The translations under genes and the position numbers were made by a program. Of a stretch of DNA of 64,000 nt, positions 47,283-57,202 are shown one piece after another (within the stretch, counting starts at the first letter, position 1; each line of letters begins with the position of its first letter). The notes under the pieces were generated by a model. It had not been told where the DNA came from. It did no database searches and was given only the letters and a program-made list of their open reading frames with translations. The DNA comes from Pseudomonas sp. HOU2. GTDB taxonomy: Bacteria > Pseudomonadota > Gammaproteobacteria > Pseudomonadales > Pseudomonadaceae. Location of the stretch: NCBI RefSeq assembly GCF_040729435.1, contig NZ_CP160398.1:2170001-2234000 (forward strand), given 5' to 3'.

Positions 47283-48526
47283 AGATCGCCATTGTCGGCA
47301 GCGGGATCGCCGGCCTGACCTGCGCCCACCTGCTCAATCGCCGACACGACATCACGGTGTTCGAGGCCAGCGACTGGGTCGGCGGCCACACGCACACCGT
47401 GCAGGTGACCGTCGATGGCCGCGAATACGCGGTCGACACTGGCTTCATCGTCTTTAACGACTGGACCTACCCGAATTTCATTCGCTTGCTCGGCCAGCTC
47501 GGCGTGTCGTTCAAACCGACGCAAATGAGCTTCTCGGTCACCGACCCGGACACCGGCCTGGAATACAACGGCAACAACCTCAACAGTCTGTTCGCCCAGC
47601 GCAGCAACCTGCTGTCACCGGGATTCTGGGGCATGTTGCGTGACATTCTGCGCTTCAATAAAGAAGCCCAGCGCGACCTCGCCGAACAGCGCATTGCCGC
47701 CGATACCACGCTCGACGATTACCTCAAGGCTGGCGGTTATGGCGAACGTTTCATCCTGCATTACATCGTGCCGATGGGCTCGGCGATCTGGTCGATGCCG
47801 ATGGCCGAAATGCTCAATTTTCCGCTGCAATTCTTTGTCCGCTTCTTCAAGAATCATGGACTGTTGTCAGTCAGTGATCGCCCGCAATGGCAGGTGATCG
47901 AGGGCGGTTCAAGTGCCTATGTCGCGCCGCTGACGGCCTCCTTCCAGGACAAGATTCGCCTCAGTTGTCCGGTGACGCGCATCGATCGCGACGAACACGG
48001 CGTAGTTATCCACAGCGCCGCCGGCATCGAGCGTTTCGACAAAGTCGTGCTCGCCTGCCACAGCGATCAGGCCCTGCAACTGCTCGGTACGCCAAGCCAG
48101 GCGGAACGCTCGATCCTCGGTGCCCTGCCCTATGCCGACAACGAAGTCGTGCTGCATACCGATACCCGCCTGCTGCCGACCCGCAAACTGGCGTGGGCCA
48201 GCTGGAACTATCGCTTGAGCGGCGCCGGCCATACCCACGCGGCCGTCACTTACGACATGAACATTCTGCAGGGCATTCAAAGCGATACCACGTTCTGCGT
48301 CAGCCTCAATCAGAGCGCCGGGATCAGCCCGTTCAAGGTGCTCGCCAAATACACCTACGCCCACCCGCAATTCAGCCTCGCGGCTGTGGCGGCGCAGAAC
48401 CGCTGGGCCGAACTCGACGGTCAGCAGCACACCCACTACTGCGGCGCTTATTGGGCCAATGGCTTCCATGAGGACGGTGTGGTCAGTGCCCTGCGCGTGG
48501 CCGCCGCCTTTGGCGAAAACTTATGA
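47279..48526 (+). CDS. FAD-dependent amine oxidase-like protein (lipid desaturase/UfaD-like)
   Basis: 415 residues from ATG 47279, overlapping the SDR stop. The FAD motif IAIVGSGIAGLTCAHLL is at the N-terminus and WVGGHTHTV follows. It belongs to the COG2907 flavoprotein group found next to DUF1365 and Cfa genes. In Rhodobacter sphaeroides related enzymes in the furan-fatty-acid pathway act on methylated lipid acyl chains. The same role here is an inference from the gene order. Confidence 0.88.
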   Translation: MKIAIVGSGIAGLTCAHLLNRRHDITVFEASDWVGGHTHTVQVTVDGREYAVDTGFIVFNDWTYPNFIRLLGQLGVSFKPTQMSFSVTDPDTGLEYNGNNLNSLFAQRSNLLSPGFWGMLRDILRFNKEAQRDLAEQRIAADTTLDDYLKAGGYGERFILHYIVPMGSAIWSMPMAEMLNFPLQFFVRFFKNHGLLSVSDRPQWQVIEGGSSAYVAPLTASFQDKIRLSCPVTRIDRDEHGVVIHSAAGIERFDKVVLACHSDQALQLLGTPSQAERSILGALPYADNEVVLHTDTRLLPTRKLAWASWNYRLSGAGHTHAAVTYDMNILQGIQSDTTFCVSLNQSAGISPFKVLAKYTYAHPQFSLAAVAAQNRWAELDGQQHTHYCGAYWANGFHEDGVVSALRVAAAFGENL

Positions 48527-49338
48527 ACAGTGCCCTGTACAGCGGCTGGATCGGCCATCGGCGCTTTTCGCCCAGACGCCACGAATTCCGTTACCGGATC
48601 GGGCTGCTGTACCTCGATCTGGCGGAACAGGACGCCGTGTTCGGCCTGTCGCCATTCGCCAGTCGCAGCCGCTTTGCCCCGTTTTCGTTTCGCGAAACCG
48701 ACTACCTGAAAACCTTCACCGGCAGCGGCATGCGCCTGATCGATGCGGTACGCCAGCAAGTCGGCGTCGCCATCGGCCATCAACCGCAGGGTTCGATCTG
48801 CCTGCTGACCCAACCGCGCAGTTGGGGTCTGGCATTCAATCCGGTGAGCTTCTTTTATTGCCACGAGGCCGACGGGCAACTGGCGGCGATTCTCTGCGAA
48901 GTCACCAACACGCCGTGGCGCGAGCGTTATCACTACGTGCTGCCGGCCAGCGCACCGACCGACCTGCAAGACTTTCACCAGCACTTTGCCGTGGCCAAGG
49001 CCTTTCATGTCTCGCCGTTTTTGCCGCGCGATCTCGAGTACCGCATGAGCTTCAGCCCGGCGGCGCAAAAGCTCGGTGTGCACATGGCCGACTGGCAAGG
49101 TGAGCACAAGCTGTTCGACGCCACGCTCAATCTGCAGCGCGAACCCCTCGACCGCCACAGCCTGCACCGCTACTTGCGACGTTTTCCGTGGATGACCGCG
49201 AAAACCTGTCTGGCGATTTATTGGCAAGCCGTGCGCCTGTTGCTCAAGCGTGCCCCGATTTTTGCTCATCAGGCTGCCGACGGCAGCTTTCAGATCGCCA
49301 CTGTGCCTCCCAAGGAGCACCGCCATGAAATCCTCTAG
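48523..49338 (+). CDS. DUF1365 family protein
   Basis: 271 residues, overlapping both neighbours. Family hallmarks are GHRRFSPRRHEFRYRIG near the N-terminus and SWGLAFNPVSFFYCHEADG. Its function is not known biochemically, but it is nearly always adjacent to a COG2907 flavoprotein and a Cfa-like methyltransferase. It may act on membrane lipid acyl chains. Confidence 0.9.
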   Translation: MNSALYSGWIGHRRFSPRRHEFRYRIGLLYLDLAEQDAVFGLSPFASRSRFAPFSFRETDYLKTFTGSGMRLIDAVRQQVGVAIGHQPQGSICLLTQPRSWGLAFNPVSFFYCHEADGQLAAILCEVTNTPWRERYHYVLPASAPTDLQDFHQHFAVAKAFHVSPFLPRDLEYRMSFSPAAQKLGVHMADWQGEHKLFDATLNLQREPLDRHSLHRYLRRFPWMTAKTCLAIYWQAVRLLLKRAPIFAHQAADGSFQIATVPPKEHRHEIL

Positions 49339-50590
49339 CCTGTCGGTCAGTCGCCTCAGCACCAACGGTTTGACCGGTTCGCTGCTGCGTCGCGGCGTTT
49401 TGCGGCAACTCAGTCAGCTCAAACACGGGCAATTGCTGGTGGTCGAGGACGGCGAACGCCTGATGTTCGGCACGCCGGGCAGCCACCTGCTCGGCGAAAT
49501 CCATGTGCAGGACGCAGCGGTCTGGGGCATGGTTGCCGGCAACGGATCGATTGGCGCCGGCGAAGCGTTTATCCACGGTTACTGGAGTTCGCCGGACCTG
49601 ACGGCGGTCGTGCGCGTGTTCGTCAGCAACCTCGACGTGCTCGACGCGATGGAGCGCGGCCTGGCTCGCCTCAGCCGGCCGCTGGTGCAAGGCCTGCACT
49701 GGCTCAACCGCAACACGCGCAAGGGCTCGCAGAAAAACATCGCGGCGCACTATGACCTCGGCAACGATCTGTTCGAACAGTTTCTCGACCCGACCATGAT
49801 GTATTCGGCAGCGCAGTTCCTCAGTCCCGACGACAGCCTGGAACAGGCGCAGCTGAACAAGCTGGAACGGATCTGCCAGAAGCTCGCGCTCAAACCCGAG
49901 GATCATCTGCTGGAGATCGGCACCGGCTGGGGCAGCATGGCGCTCTACGCCGCGCAGCACTACGGCTGCCGCGTCACCACCACAACACTGTCGAAAGAGC
50001 AGTACGCGTTTACCGCCAAGCGCATTGAAGCACTGGGGTTGCAGGATCGGGTGACCCTGCTGCTCAAGGACTACCGCGACCTCACCGGCGAATACGACAA
50101 ACTGGTGTCGATCGAGATGATCGAAGCGGTCGGCCATCGCTTCCTGCCGACCTACTTCAAACAGTGCGCGCACCTGCTCAAGAGCAACGGCCTGATGCTG
50201 TTGCAGGCAATCACTATCCGCGAACAACGTTACGAGCAGGCCAGGCGCGGCGTCGACTTCATCCAGCGCTACATCTTCCCCGGCGGCGCCCTGCCCAGCG
50301 TGCAGAAAATGCTCGAAGTGGTCAGCCGCGAGACCGACATGAACCTGCTGCACATGGAAGACTTCGGCCTGCACTACGCCCGCACCCTGCGCCTGTGGAA
50401 TGAGAACTTTCGTCGCGCCCACGGGCGGTTGAGCGAGCTGGGTTACGACGATTATTTCCTCAGGCTGTGGGAGTTTTACCTGTGCTACTGCGAAGGCGGG
50501 TTCCTCGAGCGCACTATCGGCACCGCGCAACTGCTGCTGGCCAAACCGGCCGCGATGCCCGCGCCGTTGCTCGGACGCTTCGATGCTTGA
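49325..50590 (+). CDS. Cfa-like SAM-dependent fatty-acid methyltransferase (UfaM-type)
   Basis: 421 residues from ATG 49325 with GGAG upstream, overlapping DUF1365 by 14 bases. The SAM site is LLEIGTGWGS (about 195-204). EMIEAVGH and YIFPGG are as in cyclopropane-fatty-acid synthases. The Cys of the YSCAYW motif (Cys139 in E. coli Cfa) is Ala162 in YSAAQF. Together with the neighbouring flavoprotein this favours methylation of unsaturated phospholipid chains (UfaM-like) over simple cyclopropane formation; that is inference. Confidence 0.88.
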   Translation: MKSSSLSVSRLSTNGLTGSLLRRGVLRQLSQLKHGQLLVVEDGERLMFGTPGSHLLGEIHVQDAAVWGMVAGNGSIGAGEAFIHGYWSSPDLTAVVRVFVSNLDVLDAMERGLARLSRPLVQGLHWLNRNTRKGSQKNIAAHYDLGNDLFEQFLDPTMMYSAAQFLSPDDSLEQAQLNKLERICQKLALKPEDHLLEIGTGWGSMALYAAQHYGCRVTTTTLSKEQYAFTAKRIEALGLQDRVTLLLKDYRDLTGEYDKLVSIEMIEAVGHRFLPTYFKQCAHLLKSNGLMLLQAITIREQRYEQARRGVDFIQRYIFPGGALPSVQKMLEVVSRETDMNLLHMEDFGLHYARTLRLWNENFRRAHGRLSELGYDDYFLRLWEFYLCYCEGGFLERTIGTAQLLLAKPAAMPAPLLGRFDA

Positions 50591-51074
50591 GCGGCTGACC
50601 AACGCCGTGTTGTTCCAGGTCGGCTGGCTGGCTTGTGTGCTCGGCGGCAACAGTCTGTGGTTGCTGCTGGCCCTGGTGGTGCTGGTGATCCATCTGGGCT
50701 GGATCAGCAGCTGGGCGGCGGAAGGCCGTTTGATCCTCAGCGTGGTGATTGTCGGTACGGCGGTGGACAGCGTGTTGCGCGCAGCGGGAGTTTTCGATTT
50801 TCAGGATCCGGCACCGCTGATTCCGCTGTGGCTGATGCTGCTTTGGGCCTTGCTCGCCACCACGTTGCGTCACTGCCTGCAATGGAGCGCCCGACCATGG
50901 TGGCTGGCCAGCGTGCTCGGCGCGGTGGGTGGCGCCCTATCCTATTACAGCGGTGGACGCTTGGCCGGAGTGCAATTTCCCTACGGTGAACTGCCGACCC
51001 TGATCGGCATCGGCCTGCTCTGGGCGCTGTTGTTTCCGTTACTGCATGCGATGGCTCGGCGGCTGGCGCACTGA
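50583..51074 (+). CDS. DUF2878 family membrane protein
   Basis: 163 residues with about five hydrophobic segments, starting 8 bases before the Cfa-like stop. It contains FQVGWLACVLGG and GALSYYSGGRLAGVQFPYGE, characteristic of DUF2878. It is the last gene of the overlapping run. Function unknown; its constant association suggests a membrane role in the lipid-modification set. Confidence 0.88.
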   Translation: MLERLTNAVLFQVGWLACVLGGNSLWLLLALVVLVIHLGWISSWAAEGRLILSVVIVGTAVDSVLRAAGVFDFQDPAPLIPLWLMLLWALLATTLRHCLQWSARPWWLASVLGAVGGALSYYSGGRLAGVQFPYGELPTLIGIGLLWALLFPLLHAMARRLAH

Positions 51075-51127
51075 GCGTCTGTCAGGCCTTTCACACAGCA
51101 ACCGGCGGCTGCCTTACACTGCGCCCC

Positions 51128-51433
51128 ATGAAAACCATTCCCCACCAGCAAATCACCGAGCCAGAGGTCACGTGTTCGACCTGCGCAGCGTGCTGTTGCC
51201 AGCTCGAAGTGATGCTGATCACCGACACCGGCGTGCCCGAACGCTTTATCGATACCGATGAGTGGGGTGGTGAAGTGATGCTGCGTCTGGACGACGGCTG
51301 GTGCGCGGCACTGGATCGCGACAGCATGATGTGCACGATCTACGAGAAACGCCCGCTGATCTGTCGCGAATTCGAGATGGGTGCACCGGAGTGCATTGAA
51401 GAGCGCAAAGGGATTGCCACTGCTTACTGCTGA
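51128..51433 (+). CDS. YkgJ family cysteine cluster protein
   Basis: 101 residues with nine cysteines, including CSTCAACCCQ near the N-terminus, CAALD, CTIYEKRPLICREFEMG and a terminal YC. This matches the zinc- or iron-binding CxxCxxCC family (YkgJ). Function unknown. A gap of 53 bases separates it from the DUF2878 gene, so cotranscription is possible. Confidence 0.88.
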   Translation: MKTIPHQQITEPEVTCSTCAACCCQLEVMLITDTGVPERFIDTDEWGGEVMLRLDDGWCAALDRDSMMCTIYEKRPLICREFEMGAPECIEERKGIATAYC

Positions 51434-51437
51434 TTAG

Positions 51438-51527
51438 AAGCAAAAAGATCGCAGCCTGCGGCAGCTCCTACAGGGGATTGGGTTTCCTGTAGGAGCTGCC
51501 GCAGGCTGCGATCTTTTGATTTTGCTT
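51438..51527. repeat. REP-type intergenic palindrome (GTAGGAGCTGCCGCAGGCTGCGATC family)
   Basis: AGATCGCAGCCTGCGGCAGC and its exact complement lie around a short loop, abutting the pagL stop codon. Confidence 0.88.
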
Positions 51528-52044
51528 ACAGCGGCATCGTGTAATGCAGCGCGTAGCTTTCTACACCGTCGTTGCTGCTGGCCAGGCCGGCGTTGGAATA
51601 GTGCGTTGCACGAATCCCCACTTCATGCCCGCCATTGAAGCGCAGACCAAAACCGATACGGTCTTCGAACTGGAAAGAGCCGCCGATGTTGTTGCTTTCA
51701 TACTTGGTGTTGGAGAACGCTGCGACACCAATGCCCGCCTCAACATACGGCTTGACCGACTGACCGGCAAACTCATAAACGAATACCGGCGAGAACGACA
51801 GGCTGTTGTTGCTGGAAGTCTTGTCACCCTCCCAGTAAGTGTAAGCGCCGCTCCAGTAACCGGTCAGGCGACCGACATCACTTTGCAGCCAGCTCTGGTC
51901 CCAATCGAAATTCATGCCCAGGCGATAAGTCATGGTCGAATCGCTGGTCGCACCCACTGCAAACTCAACGCCTGCGGCTTGTGCGGTAATACTTTGCCCC
52001 ATCAGTGCGGCCGCAATCGCGGCCAAGCAGAATAGTCGCTTCAC
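51526..52044 (-). CDS. pagL: PagL-like lipid A 3-O-deacylase
   Basis: 172 residues with a signal peptide ending near TAQAAG and an eight-strand outer-membrane barrel pattern. The catalytic triad is in place: His148 and Ser150 in THYSNAGL and Glu162 in GVESY, with the spacing of P. aeruginosa PagL. It removes the 3-O acyl chain of lipid A. The place between the photolyase operon and murI matches P. aeruginosa. Confidence 0.92.
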   Translation of the reverse strand: MKRLFCLAAIAAALMGQSITAQAAGVEFAVGATSDSTMTYRLGMNFDWDQSWLQSDVGRLTGYWSGAYTYWEGDKTSSNNSLSFSPVFVYEFAGQSVKPYVEAGIGVAAFSNTKYESNNIGGSFQFEDRIGFGLRFNGGHEVGIRATHYSNAGLASSNDGVESYALHYTMPL

Positions 52045-52156
52045 GTTGAAACTTCCTTTTCCGGAACGATCGTTTGGTTTTCTAGATAACTCATCGCTAT
52101 AGAAGCTAGCGCGTGATTAGAAGTTCAGCTGTTTTTTTAGTTATTTCACACTTTTT

Positions 52157-52948
52157 TTACAAGCTGAATTTTTCGACGTCGCCGGCAACTTGGCCCAGCA
52201 GGGGCAGGGTCTTGCGGAAGAACGCGGGATCGCCAGTGGTCCAGAATCTGACCGGGCGGTTCGCCCCCTCGGCGAGCAGATCACGTTCGGCCAGCAACCG
52301 TTGCAGTTGCCGCGCTACCGCCGCGCCGGTGTCGATCAGGCTGATGCTGTCGGGGATCATCGTCTTGAGCAGCGGCTTGAGAAACGGATAGTGAGTGCAG
52401 CCGAGAATGATCGTGTCGCAACCGTTGGCCAGCAGCGGCTCGACGTAATGCTGAAGCAGGTTGCACAACTCGACGCTGTGCAGATCACCGCTTTCAATCA
52501 GTTCCACCAGACCGGGGCACGGCTGGGTGATGACGCGAACGTCAGCGGCGAAGCGGTCGAGCAACGCGGCGAACTTGGCACTCTGCAACGTGCCGGTGGT
52601 GGCGAGTACGCCGACCACGCCGCTGCGGGTCGCGGCTGCAGCCGGTTTGACCGCTGGCTCCATGCCGACAATCGGCCATTCGGGGAAATCCCGACGCAGG
52701 TCGGCAACAGCGGCCACCGTCGCCGTGTTGCAGGCGATCACCAGCGCCTTGGCGCCCTGCTCGCGGAAAAATCCGGCCATCACGTTGCAGCGCTGGCGGA
52801 TGAACTCCGGGGTTTTCTCGCCGTAGGGAATGTGCCCGCAATCGGCGAAGTACAGCAGCGACTCATGGGGCAGCAAACGCTGGATTTCAGCCAGTACCGA
52901 CAAACCGCCGACACCGGAATCGAACACCGCGATCGGCGCCTCACGCAT
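52157..52948 (-). CDS. murI: Glutamate racemase
   Basis: 263 residues from ATG 52948, chosen over an earlier in-frame ATG inside moeB. The two catalytic cysteines are in ACNTAT and GCTHYP. It makes D-glutamate for peptidoglycan. Its start overlaps the end of moeB by 8 bases, in the conserved hemA-prfA-prmC-moeB-murI order. Confidence 0.94.
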   Translation of the reverse strand: MREAPIAVFDSGVGGLSVLAEIQRLLPHESLLYFADCGHIPYGEKTPEFIRQRCNVMAGFFREQGAKALVIACNTATVAAVADLRRDFPEWPIVGMEPAVKPAAAATRSGVVGVLATTGTLQSAKFAALLDRFAADVRVITQPCPGLVELIESGDLHSVELCNLLQHYVEPLLANGCDTIILGCTHYPFLKPLLKTMIPDSISLIDTGAAVARQLQRLLAERDLLAEGANRPVRFWTTGDPAFFRKTLPLLGQVAGDVEKFSL

Positions 52949-53696
52949 GCTGCGAACCACAGACGCTGCAACCCGGATCGCGCTTGACCCGCAGTTCACG
53001 GAAGCGTGACCCCAACGCATCGATCAGCAACAAGCGGCCCACCAGCGGTTCGCCAAAGTCCACCAGCACCTTCAACGCTTCAAGCGCCTGCAGACTGCCG
53101 ACCAGCCCCACCAGCGGCCCGACCACACCGGCCTCGCTGCACGTCAGTTCGGCTTCGCTGCCATGCCCGTACAGGCAGTGGTAGCACGGACTTTCCGGGC
53201 GGCGCGGGTCGAATACCGACAACTGCCCTTCCAGACGAATCGCCGCGCCGCTGACCAACGGTTTGCGTGCAGCCACGCACGCGGCGTTAACTGCTTCGCG
53301 GGTGGAGAAATTGTCGGAACAGTCGAGCACCAGATCCACTGCAGCCACCGCGGCGGCCAGGGAATCTTCGTCCAGCGCCTGACGATGAGGCACCAGTTGA
53401 ATCTCGGGATTGATCGCGCCCAGACGCTTGAGCGCCGAGTCGACCTTGCTCATGCCGACGCTGTCGGTGTCATGAATGATCTGGCGTTGCAGGTTGGTCA
53501 GGTCGACCGTGTCGAAATCCGCCAGATGCAGCTCACCGACACCGGCCGCCGCCAGATACAGCGCGACCGGCGCACCGAGACCGCCGAGGCCGACGATCAG
53601 CACGCGGCTGTTTTTCAGCTTCAGTTGCCCGTCGATGTCGATGTGTTGCAGCAGAATCTGCCGGCTGTAGCGCAGCAACTCCTGATCATTCAGCAC
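52941..53696 (-). CDS. moeB: MoeB/ThiF-type adenylyltransferase
   Basis: 251 residues. The nucleotide site is [20 protein letters not shown], and the zinc tetrad comes from CYHC and CSVC. There is no C-terminal rhodanese domain. It activates the C-terminus of a small sulfur carrier (MoaD in molybdopterin synthesis, perhaps ThiS). It overlaps prmC by 7 bases. Confidence 0.92.
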   Translation of the reverse strand: MLNDQELLRYSRQILLQHIDIDGQLKLKNSRVLIVGLGGLGAPVALYLAAAGVGELHLADFDTVDLTNLQRQIIHDTDSVGMSKVDSALKRLGAINPEIQLVPHRQALDEDSLAAAVAAVDLVLDCSDNFSTREAVNAACVAARKPLVSGAAIRLEGQLSVFDPRRPESPCYHCLYGHGSEAELTCSEAGVVGPLVGLVGSLQALEALKVLVDFGEPLVGRLLLIDALGSRFRELRVKRDPGCSVCGSQHA

Positions 53697-54520
53697 GGCA
53701 GGCGCCCCAGGCTGATCCGTTGATGGCCGCCCAGATCGGTGCGGCTGTGGACTTGTTCAAAACCACGGGTGAGCAGCAGATCACGCACGGCCTCGGCTTG
53801 ATCATAGCCGTGTTCGAGCATCAGCCAGCCACCGGCTTCCAGATGATCCGGGGCCTGGGCGACGATCAGGCGCAGATCGTCGAGCCCGTCGACACCGGCC
53901 ACCAGCGCGCTGGCCGGTTCGAAGCGCACGTCACCCTCGATCAGATGCGGGTCGGCGGCGGCGATGTACGGCGGGTTGCTGATGATCAGATTGAAACGCT
54001 GGCCTTCGAGGGCGCTGAACCAGTGGCTGCTCAGCACCGTGGCGTTGTTCAGGTTCAAGCGCTGACGGTTGCGTTCGGCAAGGGCCACGGCTTCCAGCAC
54101 GCGGTCCACCGCCGTGACTTTCCACGCCGGACGCTCGCTGGCCAGGGCCAGGGCAATCGCGCCGCTACCGGTGCCCAGATCGAGAACTTTCGCTGGCGTT
54201 GCCGCCAGCAGCTCCAGCGCGGCCTCGACCAGCAATTCGGTGTCCGGGCGCGGGATCAGCGTGTGCGGCGCGACTTCCAGATCGAGTTTCCAGAAACCCT
54301 GCTGACCAAGGATGTAGGCCACCGGCTCGCCACTTCGACGCCGTTGCAGGTACTCGGTAAAAATCAGCACCGCTTCGCTGGGTACGATGCGCTCGGGCCA
54401 GGTGTGCAGGAAGCTGCGCGGTTTGCCCAGTGCCGCAGCCAGGAGCAATTCGGCATCCAGACGCGCGGTGGGCGAGTCCGGCAGTTCGGCGGCGCGCAAC
54501 AGACTGGCAATGATGGTCAT
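53690..54520 (-). CDS. prmC: Release-factor glutamine methyltransferase
   Basis: 276 residues. The SAM-binding VLDLGTGSGAIALALASE and the catalytic NPPY (IISNPPYI) are present, with the N-terminal helical domain of PrmC/HemK. It methylates the glutamine of the GGQ motif in RF1 and RF2. Its gene follows prfA directly (0-base gap), coupling enzyme and substrate. Confidence 0.95.
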   Translation of the reverse strand: MTIIASLLRAAELPDSPTARLDAELLLAAALGKPRSFLHTWPERIVPSEAVLIFTEYLQRRRSGEPVAYILGQQGFWKLDLEVAPHTLIPRPDTELLVEAALELLAATPAKVLDLGTGSGAIALALASERPAWKVTAVDRVLEAVALAERNRQRLNLNNATVLSSHWFSALEGQRFNLIISNPPYIAAADPHLIEGDVRFEPASALVAGVDGLDDLRLIVAQAPDHLEAGGWLMLEHGYDQAEAVRDLLLTRGFEQVHSRTDLGGHQRISLGRLPC

Positions 54521-55603
54521 TTATTCACCTATCGCTGCAAGCTGGTCGGCCTGGTATTCGGCCAGCAAAGGCTCGATCACCGCTTCAACGCCACCGGCGA
54601 GGATTTCATCGAGGGAGTACAGGGTCAGGTTGACGCGATGGTCAGTGACCCGGCCCTGGGCAAAGTTGTACGTGCGAATGCGCTCGGAACGGTCACCGGA
54701 ACCGACCAGCAATTTACGCTCGCTGGCGATGGCATTCGCTGCCGCTGCGGTTTGCTGATCGTTGAGCTTGGCCGACAGCCAGGCCATCGCCCGGGCACGG
54801 TTCTTGTGCTGGGAACGTTCCTCCTGACACTCGACGACGGTGCCGGTCGGTATGTGCGTGATGCGGATCGCCGAGTCGGTGGTGTTGACGTGCTGACCAC
54901 CGGCCCCGGAGGAACGGTAAGTGTCGACACGCAGATCCGCCGGGTTGATCTCGATGGCTTCGCGCTCGTCCGGCTCGGGCAACACCGCCACGGTGCAGGC
55001 CGAGGTGTGGATACGGCCTTGGGATTCGGTGGCCGGTACGCGCTGTACGCGGTGCGCGCCGGACTCGAATTTCAGCTTGCCATAAACGTTGTCGCCTTCA
55101 ATGCGCGCGATGACTTCTTTATAGCCACCGTGCTCGCCTTCGTTTTCCGAAAGGATCTCCACGCGCCAGCCACGTCGTTCGGCGTAACGCGAGTACATGC
55201 GGAACAGATCGCCGGAGAAGATCGCCGCCTCGTCGCCACCGGTACCGGCGCGAATTTCGAGAAAGACGTTACGCCCGTCATTGGGATCCTTGGGCAGCAA
55301 CATGCGCTGCAAATCATCTTCCAGCTTGATCAGCAACTCCTTGGCTTCGCGGACTTCTTCCACGGCCATTTCACGCATGTCCGGGTCGCTGTCCTTGAGC
55401 AGCGCCTGGGCGCCTTCAAGATCACTTTGTACGCCGAGCAGCTTTTTATAGCCTTGTACCACCGGCTCGAGTTCGGCGTATTCCTTGGAATAAGCGCGGA
55501 ATTTGGCCTGATCGGCAATGACTTCGCCGTCGCCGAGCAGCGCGGTCAGTTCCTCGAAACGGTCCTGGAGGGTGTCCAGCTTATTGAGCAGTGACGCTTT
55601 CAT
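54521..55603 (-). CDS. prfA: Peptide chain release factor 1
   Basis: 360 residues. The codon-recognition PAT motif is in [14 protein letters not shown] and the GGQ motif in [16 protein letters not shown]. It terminates translation at UAA and UAG. The start overlaps the hemA stop (ATGA-type), a conserved pairing. Confidence 0.97.
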   Translation of the reverse strand: MKASLLNKLDTLQDRFEELTALLGDGEVIADQAKFRAYSKEYAELEPVVQGYKKLLGVQSDLEGAQALLKDSDPDMREMAVEEVREAKELLIKLEDDLQRMLLPKDPNDGRNVFLEIRAGTGGDEAAIFSGDLFRMYSRYAERRGWRVEILSENEGEHGGYKEVIARIEGDNVYGKLKFESGAHRVQRVPATESQGRIHTSACTVAVLPEPDEREAIEINPADLRVDTYRSSGAGGQHVNTTDSAIRITHIPTGTVVECQEERSQHKNRARAMAWLSAKLNDQQTAAAANAIASERKLLVGSGDRSERIRTYNFAQGRVTDHRVNLTLYSLDEILAGGVEAVIEPLLAEYQADQLAAIGE

Positions 55604-56886
55604 TGCGGTTTTTTATCCGAAAAACTATCCGGTGAGCCCTCGAGGGCAAAGAGTTCCTGGGCCATGGCCAGCGCATCGAGGCGGCCTTCGGCAGAAAGCT
55701 TTTTCAATTGCACGCTGGGCGCATGCAACAGTTTATTGGTCAGGCCACGGGCCAGCTGCCCGAGCACGTCTTCGGCGTTGCCGCCGTTGGCCAGCAAGCG
55801 CAGGGCTTTTTGCAACTCCTCGTCGCGCAGGCGTTCGCTCTGTTGCCGATAGGCCTTGAGCACATCGACCGCCGCCAGCTCACGCAGGCGCACCATGAAA
55901 TCGTCGGCACCGACCGAGACCATCTCTTCCGCCGCCTGGGCTGCGCCCTGACGACTCTTGAGGTTCTCGGCGACCACTTCGTGCAGATCGTCGACGCTGT
56001 ACAGATAAACGTCGTCGAGTTCGCCGACTTCCGGTTCGATGTCGCGCGGTACGGCGATGTCGACCATGAAGATCGGCTTGTGCTTGCGCTGCTTCAGCGC
56101 GCTTTCCACCGCGCCCTTGCCGAGGATCGGCAACTGGCTGGCGGTCGAACTGATCACGATGTCGCTGCGCACCAGTTCCGCCGGAATGTCCGACAGCAGC
56201 ACCGCGTGCGCGCCGAACTGCTCAGCCAGCAGACTGGCACGTTCCAGCGTACGGTTGGCAACTACGATGCGCTTGACCCCCAGCTCATGCAAATGACGGG
56301 CGACCAGAGTGATGGTCTCGCCGGCACCGATCAGCAGGGCCTGGCTACGTTGCAGGTCGCTGAAAATCTGCTTGGCCAGGCTGACCGCGGCGAACGCCAC
56401 GGACACCGGGTTTTCACCGATGGCGGTGTCGGTACGCACTTGCTTGGCGGCATTGAATGTCGCTTGAAACAGCCGCCCCAGCAGCGGGCCGATGGTCCCG
56501 GCCTCACGCGCCACGGCGTAGGCCGATTTCATCTGGCCGAGAATCTGCGGTTCGCCCAGCACCAGCGAGTCGAGCCCGGAGGCGACGCGCATCATGTGAC
56601 GAACTGCCGCATCATCTTCATGCACATAAGCACTCGCGCGCAGCTCATCGAGGCTTAAATGGTGATAATCGGCCAGCCAGCGCAGAACCAGATCAGCGGA
56701 AACCTGATCCTGTTCTATATAAAGCTCACTGCGATTGCAGGTGGAGAGGATCGCAGCTTCGCGGCTGTCGGTGAGTCGGCAGAGCTGCTGCAAGGCCTCA
56801 ACCAGCTGCTCAGGGGTAAAGGCCACGCGCTCGCGGACGTCTACTGAAGCAGTCTTGTGGTTAATACCGAGTGCAAGGAAGGCCAT
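55600..56886 (-). CDS. hemA: Glutamyl-tRNA reductase
   Basis: 428 residues. The catalytic Cys50 is in STCNRSELY; the NADPH domain is in [16 protein letters not shown]; the C-terminal dimerisation helices follow. It catalyses the first committed step of tetrapyrrole synthesis by the C5 pathway. It is the first gene of the hemA-prfA-prmC-moeB-murI run. Confidence 0.97.
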   Translation of the reverse strand: MAFLALGINHKTASVDVRERVAFTPEQLVEALQQLCRLTDSREAAILSTCNRSELYIEQDQVSADLVLRWLADYHHLSLDELRASAYVHEDDAAVRHMMRVASGLDSLVLGEPQILGQMKSAYAVAREAGTIGPLLGRLFQATFNAAKQVRTDTAIGENPVSVAFAAVSLAKQIFSDLQRSQALLIGAGETITLVARHLHELGVKRIVVANRTLERASLLAEQFGAHAVLLSDIPAELVRSDIVISSTASQLPILGKGAVESALKQRKHKPIFMVDIAVPRDIEPEVGELDDVYLYSVDDLHEVVAENLKSRQGAAQAAEEMVSVGADDFMVRLRELAAVDVLKAYRQQSERLRDEELQKALRLLANGGNAEDVLGQLARGLTNKLLHAPSVQLKKLSAEGRLDALAMAQELFALEGSPDSFSDKKPQ

Positions 56887-57202
56887 TCAAGGTCGCTGAT
56901 GGTGACGTGAAGCCGGCAATTGTCCTACTTCGTCAGATTCAGAACAACTATTGGATATCTATCGCCCTTATTGTATCCACATCGTGCTGCGATCCATTCT
57001 CGTTCATGTACACACAACCCTTGTAGGAGCTGCCGCAGGCTGCGATCTTTTGATTTTGCTTCGGATTCAAAAAAACAGGATCAAAAGATCGCAGCCTGCG
57101 GCAGCTCCTACAGGGGAGCAGCGTAAATTGCCTGAGCGGTTATGTTTGACCGAAGGCTTGTGTCATGATGATCCGACCGCAGGTTAGTCGTCCTTCTCTT
57201 AT
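56887..57202. other. Divergent region between hemA and the TPR lipoprotein gene
   Basis: 316 bases that hold the hemA and PA4667-like promoters and a REP element. I see no gene. A stray TGTACA at 57007 has no partner at the right distance. Confidence 0.5.
57018..57116. repeat. REP-type intergenic palindrome (GTAGGAGCTGCCGCAGGCTGCGATC family)
   Basis: CCCTTGTAGGAGCTGCCGC and its complement ending GCAGCTCCTACAGGGG lie around about 25 bases. It sits in a divergent promoter region, which is unusual for these elements. Confidence 0.87.

Noticed and set aside
53720..55594. 624-codon open frame antisense to prmC and prfA
   Set aside because: The opposite strand holds two unmistakable conserved genes; the antisense translation is low-complexity.
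57007..57012. Isolated TGTACA near the TPR lipoprotein gene
   Set aside because: No second half-site is found 12 bases away on either side, so it is not counted as a PplR-type operator.
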